64,000 bases of DNA, from the NCBI RefSeq assembly GCF_008704655.1, contig NZ_CP023688.1, forward strand, positions 7,322,501 to 7,386,500. The letters are read 5' to 3'. Position 1 is the first letter of the stretch. Every line of letters begins with the position of its first letter. The DNA comes from Streptomyces rimosus. GTDB lineage: Bacteria > Actinomycetota > Actinomycetes > Streptomycetales > Streptomycetaceae. Under the pieces are notes generated by a model. It did no database searches, was not told where the DNA came from, and was given only the letters and a program-made list of their open reading frames with translations. This document shows positions 1 to 10,559 of this stretch, piece after piece. The position numbers and the translations under genes were made by a program.

Positions 1-985
<985 letters not shown>

Positions 986-1101
986 TGCTCGCGTCCACTG
1001 TGTGGTTCCCGGGTTGCGAACAGTCGCAGCGTCGGTGAACCAAGTTCCACTGATTGATTTATTCAATTGAAAAGTGTGCTTGTTCGCTAGAACCCGATAG
1101 G

Positions 1102-1221
1102 GTTTCGGTGGTCATAGCGTTAGGGAAACGCCCGGTTACATTCCGAACCCGGAAGCTAAGCCTTTCCGCGCCGATGGTACTGCAGGGGGGACCCTGTGGG
1201 AGAGTAGGACGCCGCCGAACA
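1102..1221 (+). rRNA. rrf: 5S ribosomal RNA
   Basis: A 120-nt segment starts with GTTTCGGTGGTCATAGCGT and ends with GGACGCCGCCGAACA. Both match the ends of Streptomyces 5S rRNA, and the terminal sequences can pair as helix I. It lies in the same orientation just after 23S, as expected for a 16S-23S-5S operon. Confidence 0.96.
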
Positions 1222-1230
1222 ATCTTTGGA

Positions 1231-1276
1231 GGACCCTCGGTCCCAGCGTTCACGCTGGGACCGAGGGTCCTTTTTT
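1231..1276 (+). terminator. rrn operon intrinsic terminator
   Basis: A perfect 18-bp stem (1231-1248 with 1253-1270) with a TTCA loop is followed by a run of six T. It starts ten bases after the 5S gene and is the strongest classical Rho-independent terminator in the window. Confidence 0.95.
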
Positions 1277-1347
1277 GTTTGGCCGAAGCGCGCCGAAGTG
1301 GTCGGTGCGCGAGAATGTTTGCAGTACCGAAGACAGGAGTCACGTCG

Positions 1348-3450
1348 ATGTCCCCCAACTCTTCCGACGATCGTTCGGAGCGCCGGCCTCAGCGGCGCGA
1401 CGGCGGTGACCGTGGCGGCTTCCGGCGTGACGACCGCGGCCCGCGCCGGGACGACCGTGGCGGCCGATCCTTCGGTGGTGGCTTCGGCGGCGGGCGCCGT
1501 GACGACCGCCGCGATGACCGTGGCGGTTTCCGCCGTGACGACGATCGCGGCCCGCGCCGTGACGACCGCCGAGATGACCGTGGCGGTTTCCGCCGTGACG
1601 ATGATCGCGGCCCGCGCCGTGACGACCGCCGTGACGACCGTGGCGGTTTCCGCCGCGACGACAGGCGTGACGACCGCCCGCGCGGTCCGCGCCGCGACGA
1701 CGACCGCGGCGGCTTCCCGCGCGACGACCGCGCTCCGCGCCGCGAGGGCGACCGCGGTGGCTTCCGCCGTGACGACCGTCCCGGTTTCTCCCGCGACGAC
1801 CGTGCCCCCCGCGGCCCGCGCCGCGATGACGACCGTGGCGGCTTCCGGCGCGACGACCGCCGTGACGATCGCGGCGGCTTCCGCCGTGACGACGACCGTG
1901 GCCCGCGCCGCGACGACCGGCGTGACGACCGCCCGCGTGGTCCGCGCCGCGACGACGACCGCGGCAGCTTCCGTCGCGATGACGACCGTGGCCCGCGCCG
2001 TGACGACCGCCGGGACGACCGCGGCGGCTTCCGCCGCGACGACCGCGCCCCCCGCCGTGACGACCGTCGCGATGACGACCGCGGCGGCTTCCGGCGCGAT
2101 GACCGCCGTGACGGTGACCGCGGTGGCTTCCGTAGGGACGACGACCGTGGCGGCTCTTTCCGCCGTGACGACCGCGCACCGCGCCGTGACGACCGCCGAG
2201 ATGACCGTGGCGGTTTCCGCCGCGACGACCGCCGCGACGACCGCCCGCGCGGTCCGCGCCGCGACGACGACCGCGGCGGCTTCCCCCGCGACGACCGCGC
2301 TCCCCGCCGCGAGGGCGACCGCGGTGGCTTCCGCCGGGACGACCGCGGCCCCCGTCGCGACGACGACCGCGGTGGCTTCCGGCGTGATGACCGCCGAGAC
2401 GGTGACCGCGGCGGTGACCGCGGTGGCTTCCGTCGCGACGACCGCGGCCCCCGCCGCGACGACCGTCGAGACGACCGCGGCGCCCGCCGCCCGTACGGCG
2501 CCGGCCGCGGCCGTGACGACCGCGGCGGCTACCGCGACGACCGTCGGGACGACCGCCGTGACGACCGGCGTGACCGCGAGCCGATCAAGCGGCTGCCGAT
2601 CCCGGAGGACGTCACCGGCGAGGAGGTCGACAAGGACGTACGGCAGGAGCTGCTGAGCCTGCCGAAGACGCTCGCCGACGATGTTGCCCGGAACCTGGTC
2701 ATGGTGGCCAGGCTGCTCGACGAGGACCCGGAGCAGGCGTACGGCTACTCCCGGGTGGCGCTGCGGCTGGCGTCGCGTGTCCCCTCCGTGCGTGAGGCGG
2801 CCGGCTTCGCCGCGTACGCCGTCGCGAAGTACGGCGAGGCGCTGGCCGAGTTCCGGGCGGCGCGGCGGATGACCGGCAGTGTGGAGCTGTGGCCCGTGAT
2901 GGCCGACTGCGAGCGCGGCCTCGGCCGGCCCGAGAAGGCGCTGGCGATGGCCGGTGAGCCCGAGGTGCAGAAGCTGGACCGTGCGGGCCAGGTCGAAATG
3001 CGGCTGGTCGCGGCCGGTGCCCGCCAGGACATGGGCCAGAGCGACGCGGCCGTCGTGACGCTGCAGAGCCCCGAGCTGGCGTCGAACTCCGTACAGCCGT
3101 GGACCGCCCGGCTGCGCTACGCGTACGCCGACGCGCTGCTGCAGGTCGGCCGCGAGGACGAGGCGCGCGAGTGGTTCGCCAAGGCGCTGGAGGCCGACCA
3201 GGGCGGCACCACGAACGCCTCGGACCGGCTCGCGGAGCTGGACGGCGTGGAGTTCACGGACGTCCTGGAAGACGCGGACGAGGACGAGGACACGGACGCG
3301 GACGAGCGCAAGGACGAGGACGAGCGCAAGGACGCGGACGAGCGCAAGGACGAGGCCGTGACCGAGGCCCCGGCCGCGACGGACGCCGCTCCCTCCGACG
3401 ACGCGCCGCGCGAGGACACCCCGCGCGACAGCCGTCCCGAGCAGAGCTGA
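1348..3450 (+). CDS. Arg/Asp/Gly-repeat (RGG-like) protein with TPR-type helical domain
   Basis: The start is ATG 1348, preceded by AGGAGT; this gives 700 residues. The open frame continues upstream into 5S rRNA, which I discount. Three parts are visible. Residues about 10-410 are a low-complexity tract built from variants of DRGGFRRDD and RGPRRDDR. Residues about 411-630 form a helical domain resembling tetratricopeptide repeats (for example ALAEFRAARR, EDEAREWFAKALEAD). Residues about 631-700 are an acidic tail with repeated DERKDED. No catalytic motif is seen. Tracts of this kind in other proteins bind RNA and can phase-separate, so an RNA- or ribosome-associated role next to the rrn operon is an inference only. 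Its neighbours are the rrn terminator upstream and a bidirectional terminator downstream, so it is probably monocistronic. Confidence 0.85.
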   Translation: MSPNSSDDRSERRPQRRDGGDRGGFRRDDRGPRRDDRGGRSFGGGFGGGRRDDRRDDRGGFRRDDDRGPRRDDRRDDRGGFRRDDDRGPRRDDRRDDRGGFRRDDRRDDRPRGPRRDDDRGGFPRDDRAPRREGDRGGFRRDDRPGFSRDDRAPRGPRRDDDRGGFRRDDRRDDRGGFRRDDDRGPRRDDRRDDRPRGPRRDDDRGSFRRDDDRGPRRDDRRDDRGGFRRDDRAPRRDDRRDDDRGGFRRDDRRDGDRGGFRRDDDRGGSFRRDDRAPRRDDRRDDRGGFRRDDRRDDRPRGPRRDDDRGGFPRDDRAPRREGDRGGFRRDDRGPRRDDDRGGFRRDDRRDGDRGGDRGGFRRDDRGPRRDDRRDDRGARRPYGAGRGRDDRGGYRDDRRDDRRDDRRDREPIKRLPIPEDVTGEEVDKDVRQELLSLPKTLADDVARNLVMVARLLDEDPEQAYGYSRVALRLASRVPSVREAAGFAAYAVAKYGEALAEFRAARRMTGSVELWPVMADCERGLGRPEKALAMAGEPEVQKLDRAGQVEMRLVAAGARQDMGQSDAAVVTLQSPELASNSVQPWTARLRYAYADALLQVGREDEAREWFAKALEADQGGTTNASDRLAELDGVEFTDVLEDADEDEDTDADERKDEDERKDADERKDEAVTEAPAATDAAPSDDAPREDTPRDSRPEQS
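1400..2575 (+). repeat. In-frame degenerate tandem repeats encoding DRGGFRRDD-type units
   Basis: About 1.2 kb consists of imperfect units of roughly 18-36 bases, built from CGTGACGACCG and GGCGGCTTCCG blocks. The units differ mostly at third positions, which points to selection on the peptide rather than very recent DNA slippage. Their composition leaves several other frames open, including long antisense frames, which are artefacts. This tract is expected to vary in length between strains. Confidence 0.9.
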
Positions 3451-3475
3451 CGCCACAGCCCGGCTGACGCCACAT

Positions 3476-3516
3476 GACTGAAGGGCGGGACCCCACCGGG
3501 GTCCCGCCCTTCAGTC
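3476..3516. terminator. Bidirectional terminator between convergent genes
   Basis: A 19-bp perfect inverted repeat (3476-3494 with 3498-3516) with a 3-base loop lies between the stops of the RGG/TPR gene (plus) and desD (minus). There is no strong T-run on the plus side. Confidence 0.8.
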
Positions 3517-3547
3517 GTACACGGCCTGCGTCATGCAGGGGCGCAGG

Positions 3548-5371
3548 TCACGCCTTCCTGCCCGGCGCGAACCGGGCGATCGGGTTCTCCAGCGTGCCGA
3601 TCAGCTGGAGGGCGCCCGCCGGGTCCTGGAGGTCCACCATCTCCTTGTTGTTCCGCAGCTGGAGGCGGTTCAGGCAGGAGAGGGCGAACTCGTCGGCGAA
3701 CATGTCGTACTGCCGGAACTTCTCCGCGAGCTGCGGGTTGGCCTCCTGGTAGGCGGTCACGCAGTCGGCGACCGTACGCCAGAAGGTGTCCTCGTCCAGC
3801 ACGTCGTTCGTGACGAGGATGCCGCTCAGGAAGCGGAAGAAGCAGTCGAAGACGTCCGTGAAGAGGGAGAGGAGCTTCTTGTCCTCGGGGACGTCGGCGC
3901 GGATGCGCTCGACGGCCGGCGGCAGCACCGCGTCCGGGTCCATCACCGCGATCTCCTCGGCGATGTCCTTGAAGATCGCGCGCTGTACGGTGCCGTCCTC
4001 GATGACGAGGATGACGTTCTCGCCGTGCGGCATGAAGACCAGGTCGTAGGCGTAGAACGCGTGCAGGACGGGCGTGAGGTAGGCGTCCACGTAGCGGCGC
4101 AGCCAGTCCGCCGGCTCCAGGCCGGACTCCTCGATGAGGGCCGCGGCCAGTGAACCGCCCTCGGGGTCGGTGTGCAGCAGGGAGGCCATGGTGGCGACCC
4201 GCTGGCCCGGTTCGAGGGTGGGCACCGGGCTCTCGCGCCACAGGGCGGCGAGCATCTTCAGGTACGGGGAGCCCTTGGCGGTGGCGGCCTCGTACTGGCG
4301 GTGGTGGTAGCCGATGGCGGCGCGCTCGCGGATGATCGAGAAGCGGGCGGCGCGGAAGGTCTCGTCGCGCTCGATCAGGTCCGCCAGCCAGTCGTTGATG
4401 GCGGGGGTGGCTTCCATGTACGCGGCGGACAGGCCGCGCATGAAGCCCATGTTGAGGACCGACAGCGCGGTCTTGACGTAGTGCTTGGCCGGGTCGCTGG
4501 TGTTGAAGAAGGTACGGATGGACTGCTGCGCCAGGTAGGCGTCGTCACCGGGGCCCAGGCAGACCAGGTGCTGCTGGGCGACCTCGGCGGCGAAGGTGAC
4601 GGAGAGCTTGTTCCACCACTGCCACGGGTGGACGGGGATCAGGCGGTAGTCGGCCAGGTCCAGGCCGAGGTCGCGCAGGGTCGCGGCGAACCGGTCCAGG
4701 GTCGGACCGCCCAGCTCCTCCTTGATCAACCCGTCGTAGTCCAGGCCCTCGCCCGCGGTGAACGTGGCGCGGTCGCGGCGCGCGGCCAGCCAGATCAGCT
4801 GGACGGGGTTCGCGGCCTCGGGCGCGTAGGAGTGGTATTCGTGCACGCCGAAGCCGAGGCGGCCGTTGTTGGCGACGAAGCAGGGGTGGCCCTCGGACAT
4901 CCCCGTCTCGATCGTCTGGAAGTCGGCCTTCGCCAGCTCGGCGGCGGACGCGGGCCCGGCGGCCAGCTTGTACGCCGTACCGGAGAGGGTGGAGCTGATC
5001 TCCTCCAGATACACCGGGAGGATGTCGTCGCCGAGGGCGAGCGTGCGGCGCAGTTCGAGGAAGAAGTCCAGCGCGTCCAGGGGGACATCGGCGCCGTCGC
5101 GGCGGCGGGTGATGGCGTCGGCGTCGATGTGCCAGTGGTCCAGGCTCAGCCGGCGGGCGGTGAAGCGGTACTCCACGCGGTCGTCGTCGCTGCGTACGAC
5201 GTAGTGGCCGTCCTCGGGCAGCCGCTGCGGCGTCAGCAGGCGCTCGTGCGCGAATTCGGCGAGGGCCTTGCGGACGAGGAGGCGGTTGGCGCGCGCCCAC
5301 AGTTCGGGGGTGAGGTGGCGGACGGCGTCGCACGCCGCGGTGCCGGAGGGGTCCGCGGTGGGGTTCAACAT
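3548..5371 (-). CDS. desD: Desferrioxamine synthetase DesD (IucA/IucC-type NIS synthetase)
   Basis: This 607-residue protein catalyses ATP-dependent condensation and macrocyclisation of N-hydroxy-N-succinylcadaverine units into desferrioxamines. It carries the NIS-synthetase N domain with EGHPCFVANNGRLGFG and HPWQWWNKL, and the KTALSVLNMGFMRG segment. The C-terminal FhuF-like part contains the conserved PHGENV. Length matches the type C NIS synthetases. The start ATG 5371 has GAGGAG seven bases upstream and overlaps the end of desC by 7 bp, so translation is coupled. It is the last gene of desABCD and ends at the bidirectional hairpin. Gene order and family are unambiguous; cyclic versus linear product cannot be read from sequence. 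Confidence 0.95.
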   Translation of the reverse strand: MLNPTADPSGTAACDAVRHLTPELWARANRLLVRKALAEFAHERLLTPQRLPEDGHYVVRSDDDRVEYRFTARRLSLDHWHIDADAITRRRDGADVPLDALDFFLELRRTLALGDDILPVYLEEISSTLSGTAYKLAAGPASAAELAKADFQTIETGMSEGHPCFVANNGRLGFGVHEYHSYAPEAANPVQLIWLAARRDRATFTAGEGLDYDGLIKEELGGPTLDRFAATLRDLGLDLADYRLIPVHPWQWWNKLSVTFAAEVAQQHLVCLGPGDDAYLAQQSIRTFFNTSDPAKHYVKTALSVLNMGFMRGLSAAYMEATPAINDWLADLIERDETFRAARFSIIRERAAIGYHHRQYEAATAKGSPYLKMLAALWRESPVPTLEPGQRVATMASLLHTDPEGGSLAAALIEESGLEPADWLRRYVDAYLTPVLHAFYAYDLVFMPHGENVILVIEDGTVQRAIFKDIAEEIAVMDPDAVLPPAVERIRADVPEDKKLLSLFTDVFDCFFRFLSGILVTNDVLDEDTFWRTVADCVTAYQEANPQLAEKFRQYDMFADEFALSCLNRLQLRNNKEMVDLQDPAGALQLIGTLENPIARFAPGRKA

Positions 5372-5937
5372 GGGTTTTCTCCTCGGGCGGCCAGGAACTG
5401 GCCGCGGGTGCAGGTGCTCAGGTACGCCTCGCCCTTGGGCAGCGTGACGGTGCGGACGATCTCGAAGCCGACGGCCTTGTTGAGGGCGTGCACCGCGGTG
5501 TTCTGGACGGCGGGTTCGACGACGACGCGCTGGTTGCCGGGCTCGGCGAACAGCATGTCCATGACGGTGGTGATCACGGCGAGGGTGAAGCCGTGCACCG
5601 GGGTGTCGGTCGGCGCGGTCAGGAAGTGCATGCCGACGTCGCCGGGCGCGGCCTCGTGGACCTCGGTCACCTCGCGGTGCGCCGGGTCATAGCGCTCCAT
5701 GAGGAACGCCGGGACGCCGTTGTGCAGGCCGAGGAAGGCGTCGTGGTACGGGTCGGCGTCGATGCGCGCGAACTCCTTCTCCACGGCCGCGAGGTCCGCG
5801 TCCTGCATCATCCAGTAGACGGCTTTGGGGTGGGTGACCCAGCCGTGCAGCAGTTCCGCGTCGCCGGCCGGGTCGACCGGGCGCAGCGCGAACTCGCCGA
5901 GCGAGGCGTGAGTGCGGGTGAAGACGGGCGCGGTCAT
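5365..5937 (-). CDS. desC: DesC, N-hydroxycadaverine acyltransferase (GNAT/RhbD-like)
   Basis: This 190-residue GNAT-fold acyltransferase of the siderophore type (IucB/RhbD family) transfers succinyl or acetyl groups from CoA to N-hydroxycadaverine. Characteristic segments are [14 protein letters not shown] near the N terminus, then [11 protein letters not shown] and the C-terminal [23 protein letters not shown], the acetyl-CoA-binding region. The start ATG 5937 has GGAGGT eight or nine bases upstream inside desB and overlaps the desB stop (ATGA). It is the third gene of desABCD. Confidence 0.93.
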   Translation of the reverse strand: MTAPVFTRTHASLGEFALRPVDPAGDAELLHGWVTHPKAVYWMMQDADLAAVEKEFARIDADPYHDAFLGLHNGVPAFLMERYDPAHREVTEVHEAAPGDVGMHFLTAPTDTPVHGFTLAVITTVMDMLFAEPGNQRVVVEPAVQNTAVHALNKAVGFEIVRTVTLPKGEAYLSTCTRGQFLAARGENPC

Positions 5938-7256
5938 ACGGGGGAGACCTCCACGGGGTGGTGCGGTCCGGCCGGGGCGGCGAACTCCTGGAAGGCGATG
6001 GACTTCTCGACCGGGTAGTACTCGCGGCCGAGCAGCTCGCGGATGATGCAGGAGTTGCGGTACGCGGCCATGCCCAGGTCCGGGGTGACGAAGCCGTGGG
6101 TGTGCAGTTCGGCGTTCTGCACGAAGATGTCGCGGCCCGCGGTGTCGATGCTGTAGTTGCGGTTCACCGCGTAGCGGCCGGCGTCGTCCCAGGCGATGCG
6201 GTCCGTCAGCGGCGCGAGGAACTCCGGTGTGGCGTAGCGGTATCCGGTGGCCAGCACCAGGCCCTGGGTGGCGAGGGTGAAGTCCTGGCCCTGCTCCTCC
6301 TGGCGCAGCCGGAGGGTGTACGTGCCGGAGGCCGCGTCGTAACCGGCGCCGTCGAGCGCGGTGTTGGTCAGCAGCCGGGTGGGGCAGGGGCCGTGCAGGT
6401 TCTTCTGGTAGAGCAGGTCGAAGATCTCGTTGATCAGCTCGGAGTCGATGCCCTTGTAGAGGTTCTTGTGCGAGGCGTTGAGCCGGTCGCGGGTGGCCGC
6501 GGGCAGCGAGTGGAAGTAGTCCACGTATTCCGGAGAGGTCATCTCCAGCGTGAGCTTGGTGTATTCGAGGGGGAAGAACCGCGGGGAGCGGGTGGCCCAG
6601 GTCAGGTGGTAGCCGTGGCTGTCGATGTCCTGGAGGAGGTCGTGGTAGATCTCCGCGGCGCTCTGGCCGCTGCCGACGATGGTGATGGAGTCCTTGGCCT
6701 GGAGGGCGGCCTTGTTGTCCAGGTAGTCGGCGTTGTGCAGGAAGTCGCCGCCCAGGCCCTGGCAGGACTCCGGGATGTGCGGCGGGGTGCCGGTGCCGAG
6801 GACGAGTTTGCGGGCGCGGTAGGTCTTCTTCTCCCCGCTGGGCAGGTGGTCGGCGTGCACGACGTAGACCTGCTCGGACTCGTCGTACTCGACGGTGGTG
6901 ACCTGGTGGCCGAAGCGTACGGTGTCCAGCTTGGCGGCGGCCCAGCGGCAGTAGTCGTTGTACTCGGCGCGCAGCGGATAGAAGCTCTCGCGGATGTAGA
7001 AGGAGTACATCCGGCCCGATTCCTTCAGGTAGTTCAGGAACGAGAACGGCGAGGTCGGGTCGGCGAGGGTGACCAGGTCGGCCATGAACGGCACCTGGAG
7101 GGTGCTGGTCTCCAGCATCATGCCGGGGTGCCAGTCGAAGGACGGTTTGTTGTCCAGGAACAGGCCGTCGAGCTCGTCGATGGGCTCGGTCAGACAGGCG
7201 AGGCCGAGGTTGAAGGGCCCGAGGCCGATGGCGAGGAAATCGAGAGGGGCGGACAC
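5934..7256 (-). CDS. desB: DesB, cadaverine N-monooxygenase (lysine/ornithine hydroxylase family)
   Basis: This FAD- and NADPH-dependent N-hydroxylating monooxygenase of 440 residues converts cadaverine to N-hydroxycadaverine. The FAD site is GLGPFNLGL at residues 9-17, the NADPH site is [10 protein letters not shown] mid-protein, and the C-terminal [11 protein letters not shown] is the family's ATG-Y motif. The start is GTG 7256, with GGAG about eight bases upstream. The open frame extends much further upstream, but that extension lies antisense to desA coding sense and has no family similarity. It is 86 bp after desA and overlaps desC by 4 bp. Confidence 0.95.
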   Translation of the reverse strand: MSAPLDFLAIGLGPFNLGLACLTEPIDELDGLFLDNKPSFDWHPGMMLETSTLQVPFMADLVTLADPTSPFSFLNYLKESGRMYSFYIRESFYPLRAEYNDYCRWAAAKLDTVRFGHQVTTVEYDESEQVYVVHADHLPSGEKKTYRARKLVLGTGTPPHIPESCQGLGGDFLHNADYLDNKAALQAKDSITIVGSGQSAAEIYHDLLQDIDSHGYHLTWATRSPRFFPLEYTKLTLEMTSPEYVDYFHSLPAATRDRLNASHKNLYKGIDSELINEIFDLLYQKNLHGPCPTRLLTNTALDGAGYDAASGTYTLRLRQEEQGQDFTLATQGLVLATGYRYATPEFLAPLTDRIAWDDAGRYAVNRNYSIDTAGRDIFVQNAELHTHGFVTPDLGMAAYRNSCIIRELLGREYYPVEKSIAFQEFAAPAGPHHPVEVSPV

Positions 7257-7342
7257 GTGGGGTCTCCGTTTGCGGGGTGTCGGTCGGCCGCGGGGCCGTC
7301 GGCCCGTCGGGGACGGGGCCGCGGGGCCGGTCGGCGGGACGG

Positions 7343-8929
7343 TCAGCTCGCGGCGCTGAGGGCCGGTACGGGGCGCTCGGCGAGGTAGCTGCCGGCGTGC
7401 TCGGCGATCAGGTCGAGGACCGTGGCGATGTCGGCCAGCGTGGTCTCGGGGTTGAGCAGGGTGAACTTCAGGTAGTGGCGGCCGTCCACGACGGTGCCCG
7501 CGACGATGGCGTCGCCGGAGGCGAACAGCGCTTCCCTGGCGTGCAGGTTGACCTCGTCGCTCAGCACCGGGTCCCGGTCGTCGGGGTACGGCAGGTAGCG
7601 GAAGACCAGGGTGCTCAGCTGCGGCTCGACCACGACCTCGAAGCGCGGGTCGTCGTCGAGGAGCTTCCAGGCGTCGGCGGCGCGGTCGATGACCTCGTCG
7701 AAGAGCTCGCCGATGCCGTCGGCACCCATGGTGCGCAGCGTCAGCCACAGTTTGAGCGCGTCGAAACGCCGGGTGGTCTGGATCGATTTGTCGACCTGGT
7801 TGGGGATGCGCCGCTCGGCCATCCGCGCCGGGTTGAGGTAGTCCGCGTGGTACGTGACGTGCCGCAGGGTGGCGTGGTCGCGGACGAGCACGGCGCTGGA
7901 GCTGACCGGCTGGAAGAAGGACTTGTGGTAGTCGACCGTCACCGAGTCGGCGCGCTCGATGCCGTCCAGGAGGGCGCGGCGGCGGGAGACCAGCAGGCCG
8001 CAGCCGTACGCGGCGTCCACGTGCAGCCAGGTCCCGTACTGCGTGCACAGGTCGGCGATCTCGGGCAGCGGGTCGATGCTGCCGAAGTCGGTGGTGCCCG
8101 CGGTGGCGACGACCGCCATCGGGATCAGGCCCTCGGCCGCGCAGCGCGCCAGCTCGTCGGCGAGCGCGTCGGCCCGCATCCGCTTGTCCGGGCCGCAGGG
8201 CACCGCGATCACGGCTTCCGCGCCGAGGCCGAGCAGGGTGGCCGCCTTCTCGATGCTGAAGTGGCCGACCTGGGAGGCGAGGATGCGCAGGCGGGGCAGG
8301 ATGTCGGTACGGCGTACCGGAGTTGTGGCGCCTTGCGGGTCGGTGTCCGGATCGTTCTCGCGGGCGAGGGCCGTGCGGCACGCCTCGTCGCGGGCCAGCA
8401 GCATGGCCTGGAGGTTGGACTGCGTACCGCCGCTGGTGAAGATGCCGTCGGCGCGCTCGCCGAGGCCGATGCGGCGGGCGGTCCAGTCGATCAGGCGGCG
8501 CTCGATGAGGGTGGCGCCGGCGCTCTGGTCCCAGGTGTCCAGCGAGGAGTTGACCGCGGAGAGCACCGCCTCGCCGACCAGGGCGGGGATGACGACCGGG
8601 CAGTTGAGGTGCGCGAGGTAGCGCGGGTGGTGGAAGTAGACGGCGTCGCGGAGGTAGACCTCTTCGAGTTCGTCCAGTGCGGCGGCGGGGTCGTGCAGTG
8701 GCTGTTCGAGGTCGATCCCGGCCACGGTGGGGGTCAGGCCGTCGACCGTGACGCCGGTGAAGGGGCGTTCGGTACGGGATATTTTGTCGGCTATGCGGTC
8801 GACGCCGTCGGCGACGGAGCGGCGGTAGCGCTCGGCGGTGCTGTTGTTGAACAGCTGGGACCGGCTGTCCGGCGTCCCGGTACCTGCGGCGGGTGACGGG
8901 TCCTCGGCGGAGCGCGCGAGGGGGCTCAT
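7343..8929 (-). CDS. desA: DesA, PLP-dependent lysine decarboxylase
   Basis: This group II (DDC-like) PLP decarboxylase makes cadaverine from lysine, the first step of desferrioxamine synthesis. HVDAAYGCG holds the PLP-contacting aspartate, and [10 protein letters not shown] carries the Schiff-base lysine. The chosen start ATG 8929 has GGGAGG eight bases upstream and gives 528 residues. A start at 9013 would add 28 residues without family character. It is the first gene of desABCD. The leader is about 115 nt from the iron box at 9045-9063, so transcription is presumably repressed by iron-loaded DmdR/IdeR. Confidence 0.95.
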   Translation of the reverse strand: MSPLARSAEDPSPAAGTGTPDSRSQLFNNSTAERYRRSVADGVDRIADKISRTERPFTGVTVDGLTPTVAGIDLEQPLHDPAAALDELEEVYLRDAVYFHHPRYLAHLNCPVVIPALVGEAVLSAVNSSLDTWDQSAGATLIERRLIDWTARRIGLGERADGIFTSGGTQSNLQAMLLARDEACRTALARENDPDTDPQGATTPVRRTDILPRLRILASQVGHFSIEKAATLLGLGAEAVIAVPCGPDKRMRADALADELARCAAEGLIPMAVVATAGTTDFGSIDPLPEIADLCTQYGTWLHVDAAYGCGLLVSRRRALLDGIERADSVTVDYHKSFFQPVSSSAVLVRDHATLRHVTYHADYLNPARMAERRIPNQVDKSIQTTRRFDALKLWLTLRTMGADGIGELFDEVIDRAADAWKLLDDDPRFEVVVEPQLSTLVFRYLPYPDDRDPVLSDEVNLHAREALFASGDAIVAGTVVDGRHYLKFTLLNPETTLADIATVLDLIAEHAGSYLAERPVPALSAAS

Positions 8930-9044
8930 GAACGTGTCCTCCCTGATGCGGACTAGCTCACGTGGGGGGATGCGCATGGAACGCCCGCGCCTGGGCAGGA
9001 GACCCGTCGGCACAGGGGGAACGGCTCCATCCGCTTACGTGATG

Positions 9045-9063
9045 TGAGGTAAGCCTAACCTAA
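9045..9063 (-). promoter_or_regulatory. Iron box (DmdR/IdeR operator) upstream of desA
   Basis: The plus-strand sequence is tgaggtaagcctaacctaa; its reverse complement matches the actinobacterial iron-box pattern TTAGGTTAGGCTNACCTNA. It lies upstream of the minus-strand desA gene. It predicts Fe2+-dependent repression of desABCD. Confidence 0.93.
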
Positions 9064-9097
9064 CTTGTGTGGCGCCAGGGAAAGGGGTGCCGAGACG

Positions 9098-9120
9098 CCG
9101 GCGCGGGACACGCGCGCCGG
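9098..9120 (-). terminator. Candidate terminator hairpin after DUF1015 gene
   Basis: An 8-bp GC-only stem (9098-9105 with 9113-9120) and 7-base loop lies just downstream of the minus-strand DUF1015 stop. There is no U-run, so it may be only a weak terminator insulating the des promoter. Confidence 0.45.
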
Positions 9121-9157
9121 GCCGTCATCGGGGCATCAGGGGCCGTACGGCCGTGAA

Positions 9158-10417
9158 TCAGGCTTCTTCGTCCAGGACGCGCAGCACCAGGCCGGTGGCC
9201 GGCTTGGGACCGAACGACGTCGACTTGCGCGGCATCGTCACGCCCTTGAGCGCGAGTTGACGCACCGTTTGCTCCAGGACCGGGCGCAGCAGGACGGCCG
9301 TACCGCCGTGCTTCGCCGCCTGCTCGACGGCGTCCCCGGCACGGTGCAGATAGCTGATCTCGGACGGGTGGTCGCGCACCCGCCACACCTCGTCCAGCAG
9401 GACCGAGTGCAGCACGGTGGCGTCCAGCTCGCGCCACGCCTCGGGGCGGTCGCGGCGGATCGTACGGTCGAGCAGGTCCGGATCGGGCCGGTCCAGCAGA
9501 CAGAACCGCTCCGGGCCCGAGGCCAGCAGGAAAGCGCTGCCGGGCGTCTCCTCCAGTTCCGCCAGCGCCGCATCGAGCGGGCCGTCCACCGGCCGGGCGC
9601 GGAACGCGCCGCCCAGCCCGGCCAGCGCGACGTCCAGCGGCAGGTGCGGCAGGACGCGGTGGATGGCCCGGACCTGGAGCGGGTGGCGGGCGGAGTCCAC
9701 GAGCAGCACCAGGCCGCTCGCCCAGGGACTGGCCGCGCCGTTGCCGGGGTGCTCCTGGCGCAGCCGCTGGTAGGTGGCCCAGCGGTGGTGCCCGTCGGCG
9801 ATCAGGGCGTGCCGCAGGGCCAGGTCCCCGTTGACGGTGGCCAGCTCGCCGGGGTCGGTCACCGCCCACAGCCGGTGGGAGAAGCCGTCCTCGGTGGTGG
9901 TGGCGAGCAGCGGGGTGGTCAGGACGGTACGTTCGATGACGCCGGTGGCGCCGTTGCCGGTGCCCTGGCCGACGTAGGAGAGCAGCAGCGGCTCGAAGTT
10001 GGCGGCGGCCTCGCGCATCAGGGCGGCACGGTCCTCGACGACCTCGGGGATCACGTCCTCGTGCGGCAGGACCGGCCCGTCCAGTTCGAGGGCGCCGATC
10101 AGGCCGCGCTGGAGGAGGCCGCCCTTGCTCTGCTCGTATACGTAGAGCGCGGGCCGGTCGTCCGTGGCCAGGACGCCCTGCGCGCGCCAGCGGCGCAGTG
10201 TCTCGGCGGCCTGGAGGTGCCGGGTGGCGGGGTCGGGTGCCTGCGGGAGGATGAGCCGCACGATGTTGTAGGGGTCGGCGGTTTCCAGGTGGCGCACGCC
10301 GTCCGGCCGTACGACGACGTCGTACGGCGGCGAGGTGACGGCCGTGAGGCTGCTGACGCGGTCCGTGGCGTAGCGCAGTCCGCGGAAGGGGTGGAGGCGA
10401 AGGCCGTCGGTGGTCAT
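9158..10417 (-). CDS. DUF1015 family protein
   Basis: This 419-residue protein is recognisable as the DUF1015 (COG4198) family. It has the N-terminal HPFRGLRY and SPPYDVV segments, DPYNIVRLILP, the central LIADGHHRWATYQRLR motif, and the C-terminal region with GVTMPRKSTSFGPKPATGLVLR. The biochemical role in Streptomyces is not established to my knowledge. The GHHR segment suggests a ligand- or metal-binding site, which is inference. No Shine-Dalgarno precedes ATG 10417. A TAGCAT hexamer ends six bases before it, suggesting a leaderless transcript. It sits between desA and a divergent HAD gene. Confidence 0.88.
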   Translation of the reverse strand: MTTDGLRLHPFRGLRYATDRVSSLTAVTSPPYDVVVRPDGVRHLETADPYNIVRLILPQAPDPATRHLQAAETLRRWRAQGVLATDDRPALYVYEQSKGGLLQRGLIGALELDGPVLPHEDVIPEVVEDRAALMREAAANFEPLLLSYVGQGTGNGATGVIERTVLTTPLLATTTEDGFSHRLWAVTDPGELATVNGDLALRHALIADGHHRWATYQRLRQEHPGNGAASPWASGLVLLVDSARHPLQVRAIHRVLPHLPLDVALAGLGGAFRARPVDGPLDAALAELEETPGSAFLLASGPERFCLLDRPDPDLLDRTIRRDRPEAWRELDATVLHSVLLDEVWRVRDHPSEISYLHRAGDAVEQAAKHGGTAVLLRPVLEQTVRQLALKGVTMPRKSTSFGPKPATGLVLRVLDEEA

Positions 10418-10559
10418 TGGGGAATGCTATGCCGCCTTTCCGAGTGCGGGATGATCGGGGGGAAACCCTTGTCCTGCTGGATATATCGGTATGTGGGGTT
10501 CCGCTTCGCGTACCGCTGTTACCCACTTCTGTACCTGTGTGAATAGGGAGCGAAACGGC

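Noticed and set aside
1400..2575. CRISPR-like regular repeats
   Set aside because: Units are contiguous, in frame and degenerate, with no unique spacers and no cas genes.
1156..3456. Long open frame (over 750 codons) antisense to the RGG/TPR gene, plus a 476-codon frame in another plus-strand phase
   Set aside because: Both are produced by the repeat's codon pattern. The proteins are Val/Ala/Thr-rich without domains, and the sense frame has a ribosome site, a TPR-like domain and a sensible stop at the terminator.
5934..8381. 815-codon version of desB extending into desA
   Set aside because: The extra N-terminal part is antisense-phase sequence within desA with no family similarity. GTG 7256 has a good ribosome site and gives the family length.
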